Shown: piece after piece, positions 1-9,412 of the stretch
Layout: each line of letters starts with the position of its first letter
Position numbering within the stretch: position 1 is the stretch's first letter
Assembly: GCF_020283565.1 (NCBI RefSeq)
Contig: NC_060061.1
Location: forward strand, 21,613,362 to 21,677,361
Source: Trifolium pratense
Taxonomy: Eukaryota > Streptophyta > Magnoliopsida > Fabales > Fabaceae
Reading direction: 5' to 3'
DNA length: 64,000 bases
Translations under genes and position numbers: made by a program
The notes under the pieces: generated by a model
What the model was told of the DNA's origin: nothing
Databases searched by the model: none
What the model saw: only the letters and a program-made list of their open reading frames with translations

Positions 1-309
1 GAATCTTACCTCCCTGTGTATTATTCAAAGTTTCGTTATTTATAGATCAACCATCACCAAGAACACGAGAAACATATCAAAACAAAACCAAAAAAAAAAT
101 AATCATACACAATAATCAATTCTATGAATTAGCAAACAAACCAAATATTACGAACAAACCTTCTCATCTATCAGCACCATTTCCATAGAGTTCAACTCAT
201 TAGGCTTCATAAAAGAAGAAATTGCCCACATACGGAGGACACGAACTTTGAACTTCCATGAATTATGCCCAGGAAGAACATCGCACAACATGTCAAATTG
301 GGTTGCCAT
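1..309 (-). CDS. RPA/DUF223-like protein, first exons, runs off the window
   Basis: Reading leftwards from an ATG at 309-307, a 50-codon exon (309-160) ends at an AAG|GTTTGT donor. After an intron of about 146 bases, an ACAG acceptor opens a second exon at 13 that begins GGKI and leaves the window at base 1. The joined reading is M-A-T-Q-F-D-M-L at the start, then VLPG...WKFKVRVLRMW, and VLIDEKGGKI across the splice. This is the usual start of plant DUF223 / replication factor A-like OB-fold proteins, often found with Helitrons or as expanded families in legumes. The conserved phase-0 junction between DEK and GGKI supports the model. Single-stranded DNA binding is inferred from the family only. 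The rest of the protein is outside the window, so it could be intact or a pseudogene. Confidence 0.6.
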
Positions 310-595
310 TTCGAAATCGAATTGGATGACTGATTCAGCCTCAAATGCAATGGAAGAAGAAAAGAAATTATGGATATTTATAAGTGAGAATCACAAACAA
401 TAACACACTGTTGAGAATAGTCTTATTCAAATGATTATAGAGAAAAGAAGAATCAGAATATATTCTTACCCAATTGCTAGAAACAAAGCCGCATAGTATT
501 CCCATAATCAGAATCAATTTACGCGCGCAAAGCTTTTGAAAAACGAATCTAAAACACCCTATTAAGCTGGAACAATCGCACATGATAAGCTGGCA
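310..595 (-). other. Junction between peroxiredoxin fragment and RPA-like gene
   Basis: This stretch separates the last peroxiredoxin-like codon (596) from the RPA-like start codon (309). It matches neither family in any frame I read. On the - strand it contains a plausible 5' splice donor (GGGTAAGAATA, near 475-465), so it may be a 5' untranslated exon plus intron of the RPA-like gene. Confidence 0.35.
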
Positions 596-919
596 GTGTT
601 TCTGTGAGCATGTTGGTGTGAAAGCTCCTGGAACGGCGAAGAGAACGGCTTTTTTGCCTTTTGTTAGGTCGGAAACTGTTATGGTTTGGACTTCGCCGGC
701 GGGGTCGAGGTATGAGAAGGTGGATTCGGGAAGTTTGTCGCCGACGGAGATGGTGGCGGAGATTTTGGATGAAGTGGAAAATCGGAGAGGTTTTGGGTTG
801 AAACGGTTGAGTTTGAGGGGGAGGGTAAAATTGGAAGAGAGGGTTTTGGTTTTGGGAGATAAGAGTGATGTGGTGGTGGAAGAAGAGAGGAGTCTAGAGA
901 AAGAGAGAGATGTATCCAT
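596..919 (-). pseudogene. PRXIIE: Truncated chloroplast type II peroxiredoxin (PrxII E-like)
   Basis: The ATG at 919-917 opens a Ser/Thr-rich, basic leader of about 55 residues that looks like a plastid transit peptide. It is followed by [42 protein letters not shown], the N-terminal half of the thioredoxin-fold domain of plant PrxII E, a thiol peroxidase that reduces H2O2 and alkyl hydroperoxides. The peroxidatic Cys is residue 104. Similarity stops at His108. Just past it, the bases still read like the family's H-L-P if one base is added, so there seems to be a one-base loss followed by a complete change of sequence. The resolving Cys and the C-terminal half are absent. The reading frame stays open to 368 with unrelated residues. 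A real but rearranged gene, or a fragment captured by a mobile element, are both possible. Confidence 0.75.
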
Positions 920-1827
920 TGATGAGAATTTTGAGGTACAATCTAATAGTAAAAACCCTATTTTTTCTAAACAAACAGTGGCCCAATCAAGGAGAGTTCA
1001 GTATTTTGAAAACTGGATGATTTTTGGCTGAAATAGTTCTCGACGAATGGGTTTGCATTGTTAATATATAGGATTACCACTTAGGTGTTTCTAACAATCC
1101 CATAACTTATACTTCATGACGCAACAATATCACATGCGAGCAAGTTGTTCTACCTTCACAAAATTACTAGCCTTACTATGTAACCACTTACCAATATCAT
1201 ACATATTTTTATATACGAAGATGACAACATCTAAGAAGACCTGTTTTCACAAAATAATCATGTTTTGGTCTAAAATAGACAGAACTCCATTAGCAGGACG
1301 ACCATGAATGATTTTCGAGCTTATCCATATCACATCTACAAACTTCTTAGTGGATTGTAATTGCCTGCTCACACACTGTCTTGTTTCTATGCCACCATCA
1401 CAATGTCCATAAAACCATAAATATTTTTAATTTTTGTTGTAAAAGACTAGTAATGATTATTTTGAAGGAAAAAAACTTACATATAAAGTCATTAATATCA
1501 ATGCACATAGGTCTTACCATTATGTGGTACTCCTTTCGATCTCTTTTATAAATAAACTATCTCATTTGCACACATATTAGGAAGACGTCCTTTTATCTTG
1601 ATTTTGTGTGAAGTTTATATTAAAATTCCTAAAATACCCTCCTTGTTAAGAATAAATGAATACCGTAGGTAGTTGTACAAATGAGGCAGTATCGCTACTT
1701 TATGCCGGCATGCTCATCCCTATCCAATGAACTCTCTTGAAACCAGGTGTTATCAACATGCTCGTTGTAGGTAGTCTACAAATAAATAAGCTAGCCAATT
1801 ATAGCTCTCCAAAGAAATAATTACGAC
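920..1827. other. AT-rich spacer, nothing recognised
   Basis: Upstream flank of the peroxiredoxin fragment. Only short, unconvincing reading frames are present (for example 1116-1307) and none resembles a known family. A sequence near 1528 beginning TACTCCTTTCG resembles a Stowaway terminus, but no matching second end was found. Confidence 0.4.
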
Positions 1828-1828
1828 T

Positions 1829-2238
1829 CTGTTTGGGAATGTCAATAAGCTAGATTATAGCTGCTTATAATTTATAATTTATAAGCTAAAAGTTTTGTTT
1901 GGTAACATTTTTTTTAAAAAAGCTTATAGCTTATATAACCAGTTTATAACTTATTTTTCAAACGCTATTTTAAGTAGCTTATGAGCTTATAGCCGATAGT
2001 TTTTCATTTTTTCTTCCAATTTTACCCCTATAATCTTACTTGAAAAATTAAATATTAATTAAACATATATTTTTTATGTCATTTCATACTTATAAGCTAG
2101 TTCAACCGCTAATTTTACCAAAGACCACAAATTCAATCAGTCATCTTATTCGCTATAAGCTAATTTATAAGCTATCTGCTATAAGCTCGTTCGCTATAAG
2201 TTAGCTTATCAACTATTCTCTATTTTTTACCAAAGAAA
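1829..2238. mobile_element. Foldback or MITE-like element rich in TTATAAGCT
   Basis: Both flanks carry repeated TTATAAGCTA / TAGCTTATAA words in opposite orientation. The left side begins CTGTTTGGGAATGTCAATAAG; the right side ends in AGCTTATCAACTATTCTC then TTTTTTACCAAAG. The arms can pair imperfectly. I found no clear target duplication, so the limits are approximate. It is non-coding. Confidence 0.5.
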
Positions 2239-3346
2239 GCCTTCATTCTACGAGGCACCTTTGAATTCTATAAGTTTTTTTGGACCATCGAGGTAGGTAC
2301 ATACAAATGATAATTATCCATTATATGATAACAACACATATTTGACCAAAAATGTATCACCCTTGGTGAACTTCCATATCATAACAACGTCGTTACGGTA
2401 AAAAGAAATAGGCCTTTTAGAGATTACCCCAATGTTTCTCTGGTTCAACAAGTAACGTAAAACATATATTTCAAAAGTCTTCGTTTGTTGATATGTGTGG
2501 TCACAAACAAGGATGTCCTCATTAGTATGAGTTACATTTGGATGTGAATCATCTCCAATTTTCCCTCATGTACGTTTTCTCTCATTTTGCTTATTCCAAT
2601 GGTTGGTTCTCTCTTTTCCTTCACATATCAACCATTGAATTAAGTAAAAGGAGAGAAATTTGTAAAAGATCCAAATCCGTTATTTTTGTAGCAAAAAACA
2701 ATATCGTGTTATATGAGTTAAGATCCTTTGCAAATGTTGGATTGAGAATCATCTCTAATTCTTTATTTCACGACTAATTTAACCACCACATTGGAAAAAC
2801 AGATACTATACCGACTTTGTCTAACACGAATGACTTCATTAAGTCTTTCACCGTGCACAAGTTATGAATAACTGTATAACGAATACAAATTTCACAAAAT
2901 CTATCGTTAAATTGAAAGTTTACATCGTATAAATCATTCATAATTTTTTTAAAAAAGTTATATTTTTAACAATAACATTATCTTTAATTTTATTTTTTTA
3001 ATATGCTTAACAAGTGTCCGGATATGTATAAGTATTTGGTAAGAATTCAATTCAAATTTCACAAGGACCCAATGTAAAGATCTCGTCGATAGATAATATG
3101 GATATGCAAATCTCTTTGTACTTTTCAATCCTTGATGTTTTTTTAATACTGACAGATCTCAAGACGAGTATTAGAAATGGCTAGTATACAATTTATGCAA
3201 ATATATTATGTTTTAAGCTCATTGATGGATAACCACTTCAATTTCCACTAGTTTTTTTTTTTATAAAGTAAATAAAAATATCGAGCTCACATGGTTAATG
3301 AGCTTTTTCTATGTCAATTGTTCAAAAGAACTCGAGTTTAATTTTT
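2239..3346. other. AT-rich spacer, nothing recognised
   Basis: There are no convincing genes. A stretch near 2860-2960 (TTGAAAGTTTACATCGTATAAATC) resembles the internal part of the inverted-repeat elements at 32662-33012 and 41650-41880, so it may be a decayed relative. The 3' limit is the target-site copy of the Sirevirus. Confidence 0.4.
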
Positions 3347-3351
3347 GGTAG

Positions 3352-4393
3352 TGTTGGGTTTTTGTATGATTGGCTACATTTTGCAAAAACATATTTTAGC
3401 CAAGTGTTGAGACAAGTGTGCTGACCCCAAGTGTTGTGACAAATGTTGTGACACTTTGGAACAACACCTGACTCTGTTCTGCGCGCGCCAGCTGGATGTT
3501 ATTATTTTCTACTCAATCTTTTGAAGATCTGTTTGAAGAATTATATCAAGGTTTCTTACAGAAGAAGGCGCACGTGTTTAATGTGTTTCATGAGGCAGCT
3601 AAACCCTAGTTTTATTTTCCAAAAGAATTATATTTTTGGAAAATATATTTTTGCGGTTTCAAAAATATAACTATTGTTTTCAAAAATATATCACTGCTGC
3701 CGCAATTCTAGAAGCCCTAATTTTTCTTGAAGCCCAAGTCGTTCTACTACTATAAATACGAAGGCAAGCATATGGTTTCAAGCATCTAAAATCGAGTCTT
3801 ACAAAGCGTGTGTTTTTAGGGATTTTAGAGTGTTAATTGTGAGCCTTTCTTGTGTCTTATTGATGCAAGCTTAGGACCTGAGTGTTATTGAGTTGTAAGT
3901 GTGAACTTCTCCTAAGCTTTGAAGTACGGAGATTGTTCTATTGTGTTGTGTGGTTTACTCGCAAGCTTTTAAGCAAGAGTGAATCCTAGTTTCTTAGGAG
4001 TGTGTCTCCACCTGTTGTGTTTGTGTAAATTGAATAGCAGCGCTGTCTGTGTTGCTAAGGTGGGAATTGGGACGGGGTCTCATATCTAGGAGTTCCTAGG
4101 TAGAAGTGTCATTGGGTAGTGATTAAGTGAGAAGTTGTAAACGGGTGAGTTTAGCTTCGAAGTAATACTGCTGATAGTGGACTTCATTCCTGGATTGGTA
4201 TCCCCCAGAGTAGGCTTTAGGCTGAACTGGGTTAACAACTCTCGTGTGTTATTTACTTTACTGTTTGTATTGTTTTATGTTATTTGCTCTGTTTATAGAC
4301 AAGTGTTGGCGCACCAGTGACAACATCTGTCTACAACAGACAAGTGTTGCTACACCTTGAGCAACACCTGTCCACTGTGTGCCAGGAATTTCA
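3352..4393 (+). repeat. 5' LTR of the Sirevirus
   Basis: It begins TGTTGGG and ends TTTCA. A TATAAATA box lies at 3751-3758. The LTR carries many copies of a word close to ACAAGTGTTG or its complement CAACACCTG, clustered at both ends. It matches 12529-13570 base for base except at 4042. Confidence 0.95.
3751..3758 (+). promoter_or_regulatory. LTR TATA box
   Basis: TATAAATA sits about 400 bases into the LTR, a normal place for the U3 promoter of a copia element. The same box recurs at 12928-12935 in the 3' LTR. Confidence 0.6.
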
Positions 4394-4395
4394 AT

Positions 4396-4407
4396 TGGCA
4401 TCAGAGC
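4396..4407 (+). other. Primer binding site (initiator Met tRNA type)
   Basis: TGGCATCAGAGC lies two bases after the 5' LTR. It differs at one position from the TGGTATCAGAGC complement of the plant initiator tRNA-Met 3' end, the usual primer of copia elements. Confidence 0.8.
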
Positions 4408-4462
4408 AGGCACCCTGTTCTGAATTTTAGGGTGAGCTCCAGGGAAACTTTTTCTGGCAAGG

Positions 4463-7400
4463 ATGGACAAAGAAGGAGGTTTTGTTACCAGACCACCTCT
4501 TCTGGTTGGTGCTTCAAACTATGACTATTGGAAGTCCCGCATGATGGCCTTTCTAAAACAAATTGATAGCAAGACTTGGAAGGCAGTTCTGAGAGGGTGG
4601 ACTCCACCTGTGAAGATGGACAAAGATGGTAAACCAACTCTTGAGTTGAAATCTGCTGAAGAATGGTCCAAAGAAGAGGATGAGCTTGCTCTTGCAAACT
4701 CAAAAGCATTATATGCACTATATAATGGTGTTGACAAACACATATTCAGACTCATCAAAAAGTGTGTTTGTGCTAAGGAAGCTTGGACAATTCTTGAGAC
4801 TGTTCATGAAGGTACTTCTAAAGTGAAGTTGTCTAAGCTACAACTCCTAACAACTAAGTTTGAGAATCTTAGAATGAATGATGATGAAACCATTCAGGAT
4901 TTTCACATGACCATACTTGACTTTGACAATCAATTTGATGCCTTGGGTGAAAAGATACCTGAAGAAAAGCTGGTAAGAAAAATGCTCAGGTCTCTACCTA
5001 AGAAGTTTGACATGAAAGTCACAGCTATAGAAGAAGCAAAGGATATCACAGATATGAAGCTAGATGAACTGGTTGGTTCACTACAAACCTATGAGGTAGC
5101 TGCAAATGAAAAGATGGATAAGAAAAACAAAAGTATTGCCTTTGTTTCAAATGCTGAGGAAGAAGATCAACTGAGTGACACAGAGTCTGAACAAAGCATC
5201 TCTGATGCAATGGTTCTTTTGGGAAAACAATTTAATAAAGTACTGAAGAGAATGGACAAACGCCCTAAGACAGGTGCAGCTGACATTGGGCGCAACACTT
5301 ACAGGAACTTCAGAAAACCTGTAACAGATGAAAAATCAGCTCCAAATAAAGGTGTTCAATGCCATGAATGTGAGGGGTTTGGTCACATTAGAAGTGAATG
5401 TGGTACCTTTCTGAAGAAACAAAAGAAGTGGTTAACTGTAACTTGGTCAGATGAAGATTCTGAAGGAGAAACTGATACTGCAAAGGCTATACATGTATTG
5501 ACAAGTGTTTGCACATCTGACACTGAATCATGTGAAGAAGAACTGACCTTTGATGAACTGGCTGAATCATATAAAAAGCTGTGTCTGAAGAGTGCAGAAG
5601 TCTGCAGAGTCTCTGAAGAACAAAAAGAAACAATCACTAAGTTGCAAACTGAGAGAGCTGCTAATATGTCAAGAATCTCTGAATTTAGTACTAAATGGGA
5701 AGATAGTTTAAAGATCATTGAGGAACAGAAGGCAACTATCATCAACTTAGAAGCTGACAAGATCAAACAACTGACTGAAATAGCCCATCTAAATGAAGAG
5801 GTAACTGAATTAAACTCTCATCTTGAGAATTTAAAGAAGCATGTTCTTAGGCTATTCAAAGGAAGTGATCTAGATGAAATCCTGGAAACTCTGCCTGTTC
5901 CTAGCAAATCCAAAACTGGTATTGGGTATGAATACAAAAATGTTAATAGGATTATGGATTACAACAAAGAGGGGAAATATATGCCTGAGATAAGTAAACA
6001 ACCACCTCCAAAAATGCATGACAGGATGTCGCCACACCTGTCTCCTAGACAGCAGAGACAAGTGTTGCCACATGTGGCACCACATCAGCAAAGATGGCAG
6101 AGACCTAGGTTTATACCTAGACCAAGAAGCAGGTACCATTCATGGAGATGTCATCACTGTGGAAGAAAGGGGCACATAAGGCCTTATTGCTACAAACTAT
6201 ATGGTTATCCAAGTGAAATTCCACAAGAATCTGATCAATCCATCACTAAAACAAAGATGGAATGGAAGCAAAAAGATGATACAACAAATACCAAGGAGTA
6301 TACAGCTGAAAGCAGTGGGAAAAGTTTGATTGCTCATACATCTCTCAGAGCATCATCAAAAGAAGATTGGTACTTTGATAGTGGCTGTTCCAGACACATG
6401 ACTGGTGTTGAAAAGTATTTGAAAGAGGTAAAATCCTATGCCACAAGCTTTGTGACATTTGGAGATGGAGCAAAGGGGGAAATCAAAGGTATTGGAAGAC
6501 TGATTGACAATGGTCTACCAAAACTTGAAAATGTTCTCCTTGTAAAAGGCCTAACTGCCAATCTAATTAGTATAAGCCAACTATGTGATCAAGGCATGAG
6601 AGTCAACTTTACAAAAAATGAATGTCTAGTCAGCAATAATGAAGGAAACATCCTTATGAAGGGTGTTAGATCAAAAGACAATTGCTACTTGTGGACCCCT
6701 CTTGAAGAAGCTAATGTATCTACATGTCTCTTAACTAAAAATGAGGAGGTTAAGCTGTGGCATCAAAAATTAGGACACCTTAACCTGAAGAGCATGAAGA
6801 GAGTCATATCAGAAGAAGCTGTCAGAGGACTACCAAGTTTACAAATACAAGAAGGCAATATCTGTGGTGAATGTCAGATTGGGAAGCAAACCAAAGTGTC
6901 GCACCAGAAGTTGCAACACTTGTCCACTTCTAAAGTTCTTGAGTTACTACACATGGATCTGATGGGGTCCATACAAGTGGAGAGTCTTGGAGGTAAGAAA
7001 TACGTACTTGTTGTTGTTGATGACTTCTCTAGATATACTTGGGTCAATTTCATTAGGGAAAAATCTGAGACTTTTGAAGAATTCAAAAATCTTTGCTTAC
7101 AACTTCAAAAGGAGAAAGATTGTGGTATTGTAAGAATTAGAAGTGACCACGGTAAGGAGTTTGAGAACTCTAAATTTGCTGACTTTTGTGCTGCTGAAGG
7201 AATAACTCATGAGTTTTCTTCACCTATTACACCTCAACAAAATGGTGTGGTTGAGAGAAAGAACAGAACCTTACAAGAATCTGCTAGAGTAATGTTGCAT
7301 GCCAAAAATGTTCCTTACAAATTCTGGGCTGAAGCCATGAATACAGCATGTTACATTCACAATAGAGTAACATTAAGAAAAGGTACTGCTACAACACTGT

Positions 7401-9406
7401 ATGAACTATGGAAGAATAGGAAGCCTACTGTGAAGTATTTCCATGTGTTTGGGTCAAAATGTTATATTTTGGCAGATAGAGAACCTAGGAGAAAATTGGA
7501 CCCCAAAAGTGATGAGGGGATCTTTTTAGGTTACTCAACCAACAGCAGAGCCTACAGGGTTTTTAACTCCAGAACAAGAACTATGATGGAATCAATTAAT
7601 GTTGTAGTTGATGATAGTGATACAACAAGTGCAGATCCAGCTGAAGAGACAGATGTCATAACACCTGTCCCAACACCTGATGATGATCAATCTGAACCTG
7701 AACCTGATCAACATTCTGAATCTACAACAGAGGTTCCTAGACCAAACAAGGGACCATCTACTAGAACACAGAAGAATCATCCTCTGGAACTTGTCATTGG
7801 AAATCCAAATCAAGGAATTGCAACAAGAAGATCAAAAGAAGCAATCTCCAATTCATGTTTCATATCAAAGATTGAACCAAAGAATGTTAAAGAAGCTTTA
7901 ACTGATGAATACTGGATCAATGCTATGCAGGATGAACTAACTCAGTTCAAAAGAAGTGAGGTATGGGATCTAGTACCTAGACCAGATGGTATAAATGTTA
8001 TTGGTACAAAGTGGGTGTACAAGAACAAAACTGATGAAAATGGTGATATTACTAGAAATAAAGCCAGACTTGTAGCACAAGGATACACCCAGATAGAAGG
8101 AGTAGATTTTGATGAAACTTTTGCTCCAGTTGCTCGCTTGGAGTCCATAAGATTACTCTTGGCTGTGGCATGCATTTTAAAATTCAAGCTATATCAAATG
8201 GATGTAAAAAGTGCATTCCTAAATGGCTATTTAAATGAAGAGGTATATGTTGAGCAACCAAAAGGGTTTGTAGATCCAAGCTTTCCTGACCATGTTTACA
8301 AACTAAAGAAAGCACTCTATGGATTGAAACAAGCCCCTAGAGCATGGTATGAAAGATTGACTGAATTCCTTGTCAGCCATGGATACAAGAAGGGTGGTAA
8401 TGATAAAACCCTGTTTGTAAGAGAAGAGAAAGGGAAGCTAATGATAGCTCAGATATATGTGGATGATATTGTATTTGGTGGAATGTCGCGACAAATGGTG
8501 GAACATTTTGTGCATCAAATGCAATCTGAATTTGAAATGAGTCTTGTAGGTGAGCTAACTTATTTTTTAGGTCTTCAGGTCAAACAAATGGAAGACACCA
8601 TATTTATTTCTCAAGAAAAATATGCAAGAAACATTGTGAAGAAATTTGGAATGGAGGGTGGTAGTCACAAAAGGACACCTGCACCTACACATTTGAAGCT
8701 TACCAAAGATGAGAAAGGGGTTGATGTGGATCAAAGTCTCTATAGAAGTATGATTGGGAGCTTGCTATATCTCACAGCTAGCAGGCCTGATATCATGTTT
8801 GCAGTTGGAGTTTGTGCTAGATACCAATCTGAACCCAAGATGAGTCATCTGACTCAAGTAAAGAGGATCTTCAAATATGTCAATGGCACATGTGGCTATG
8901 GAATTCTATACTCTCATGGTAATGATTCTACCTTAATTGGATATTGTGATGCAGATTGGGCTGGAAGTGCTGATGATAGAAAGAGCACCTCTGGTGCATG
9001 TTTCTTCTTGGGAAACAATCTAGTATCTTGGTTTAGTAAGAAGCAAAATAGTGTGTCTCTATCAACAGCTGAGGCAGAATATATAGCAGCTGGAAGTAGT
9101 TGCTCTCAATTGTTATGGATGAGACAAATGTTGAAGGAGTATAGTGTTGAGCAAGATGTCATGACACTTTACTGTGACAATCTGAGTGCTATAAACATTT
9201 CTAAAAATCCTATTCAACATAGTAGGACTAAGCACATTGATATACGTCATCATTTTATAAGAGAGCTTGTAGAAGAAAAAATTGTTACACTTGAGCACAT
9301 TGCATCTGAAGAACAATTAGCAGATATTTTTACTAAAGCTTTGGACGCAAGTCAATTTGAAAAATTGAGGGGCAAATTGGGAATTTGCCTTTTTGAAAAT
9401 CAATAG
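4463..9406 (+). CDS. Gag-Pol polyprotein of the Sirevirus (1647 aa)
   Basis: One open frame encodes the whole replication machinery. Residues from about 5 to 220 are the copia-type gag (UBN2/DUF4219-like). A CCHC knuckle is at 300-313 and a second at 563-576, with a coiled-coil-like Glu/Lys-rich stretch between. The aspartic protease motif DSG begins at Asp639. The GAG-pre-integrase His/Cys zinc region starts near His767. The integrase triad is Asp832, Asp895 and Glu931, with 35 residues between the last two. The reverse transcriptase catalytic YVDD is 1332-1335. RNase H shows DADW at 1496 and the AEAEY motif near 1537. All key residues are present, so the enzyme set looks functional. The frame ends at a UAG (9404-9406) in a readthrough-like context. 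Confidence 0.95.
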   Translation: MDKEGGFVTRPPLLVGASNYDYWKSRMMAFLKQIDSKTWKAVLRGWTPPVKMDKDGKPTLELKSAEEWSKEEDELALANSKALYALYNGVDKHIFRLIKKCVCAKEAWTILETVHEGTSKVKLSKLQLLTTKFENLRMNDDETIQDFHMTILDFDNQFDALGEKIPEEKLVRKMLRSLPKKFDMKVTAIEEAKDITDMKLDELVGSLQTYEVAANEKMDKKNKSIAFVSNAEEEDQLSDTESEQSISDAMVLLGKQFNKVLKRMDKRPKTGAADIGRNTYRNFRKPVTDEKSAPNKGVQCHECEGFGHIRSECGTFLKKQKKWLTVTWSDEDSEGETDTAKAIHVLTSVCTSDTESCEEELTFDELAESYKKLCLKSAEVCRVSEEQKETITKLQTERAANMSRISEFSTKWEDSLKIIEEQKATIINLEADKIKQLTEIAHLNEEVTELNSHLENLKKHVLRLFKGSDLDEILETLPVPSKSKTGIGYEYKNVNRIMDYNKEGKYMPEISKQPPPKMHDRMSPHLSPRQQRQVLPHVAPHQQRWQRPRFIPRPRSRYHSWRCHHCGRKGHIRPYCYKLYGYPSEIPQESDQSITKTKMEWKQKDDTTNTKEYTAESSGKSLIAHTSLRASSKEDWYFDSGCSRHMTGVEKYLKEVKSYATSFVTFGDGAKGEIKGIGRLIDNGLPKLENVLLVKGLTANLISISQLCDQGMRVNFTKNECLVSNNEGNILMKGVRSKDNCYLWTPLEEANVSTCLLTKNEEVKLWHQKLGHLNLKSMKRVISEEAVRGLPSLQIQEGNICGECQIGKQTKVSHQKLQHLSTSKVLELLHMDLMGSIQVESLGGKKYVLVVVDDFSRYTWVNFIREKSETFEEFKNLCLQLQKEKDCGIVRIRSDHGKEFENSKFADFCAAEGITHEFSSPITPQQNGVVERKNRTLQESARVMLHAKNVPYKFWAEAMNTACYIHNRVTLRKGTATTLYELWKNRKPTVKYFHVFGSKCYILADREPRRKLDPKSDEGIFLGYSTNSRAYRVFNSRTRTMMESINVVVDDSDTTSADPAEETDVITPVPTPDDDQSEPEPDQHSESTTEVPRPNKGPSTRTQKNHPLELVIGNPNQGIATRRSKEAISNSCFISKIEPKNVKEALTDEYWINAMQDELTQFKRSEVWDLVPRPDGINVIGTKWVYKNKTDENGDITRNKARLVAQGYTQIEGVDFDETFAPVARLESIRLLLAVACILKFKLYQMDVKSAFLNGYLNEEVYVEQPKGFVDPSFPDHVYKLKKALYGLKQAPRAWYERLTEFLVSHGYKKGGNDKTLFVREEKGKLMIAQIYVDDIVFGGMSRQMVEHFVHQMQSEFEMSLVGELTYFLGLQVKQMEDTIFISQEKYARNIVKKFGMEGGSHKRTPAPTHLKLTKDEKGVDVDQSLYRSMIGSLLYLTASRPDIMFAVGVCARYQSEPKMSHLTQVKRIFKYVNGTCGYGILYSHGNDSTLIGYCDADWAGSADDRKSTSGACFFLGNNLVSWFSKKQNSVSLSTAEAEYIAAGSSCSQLLWMRQMLKEYSVEQDVMTLYCDNLSAINISKNPIQHSRTKHIDIRHHFIRELVEEKIVTLEHIASEEQLADIFTKALDASQFEKLRGKLGICLFENQ

Positions 9407-9412
9407 CAGTTA
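9404..9412 (+). promoter_or_regulatory. Probable stop-codon readthrough signal, UAG CAG UUA
   Basis: The gag-pol stop is followed by CAG UUA, fitting the UAG CAR YYA consensus first defined in tobacco mosaic virus. Stop suppression in such a context has been reported for expression of the envelope-like protein of soybean SIRE1. The frame on both sides of the stop is the same (9404 and 9413 are in register with 4463), and the downstream frame stays open for 765 codons, including 79 upstream of its first ATG. Confidence 0.8.

Noticed and set aside
582..1031. Open frame of 149 codons on the + strand
   Set aside because: It lies antisense to the peroxiredoxin-like sequence, whose - strand reading matches a known family with transit peptide and active site.
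1528..1690. Possible Stowaway MITE starting TACTCCTTTCG
   Set aside because: No matching inverted end or TA copy was found.
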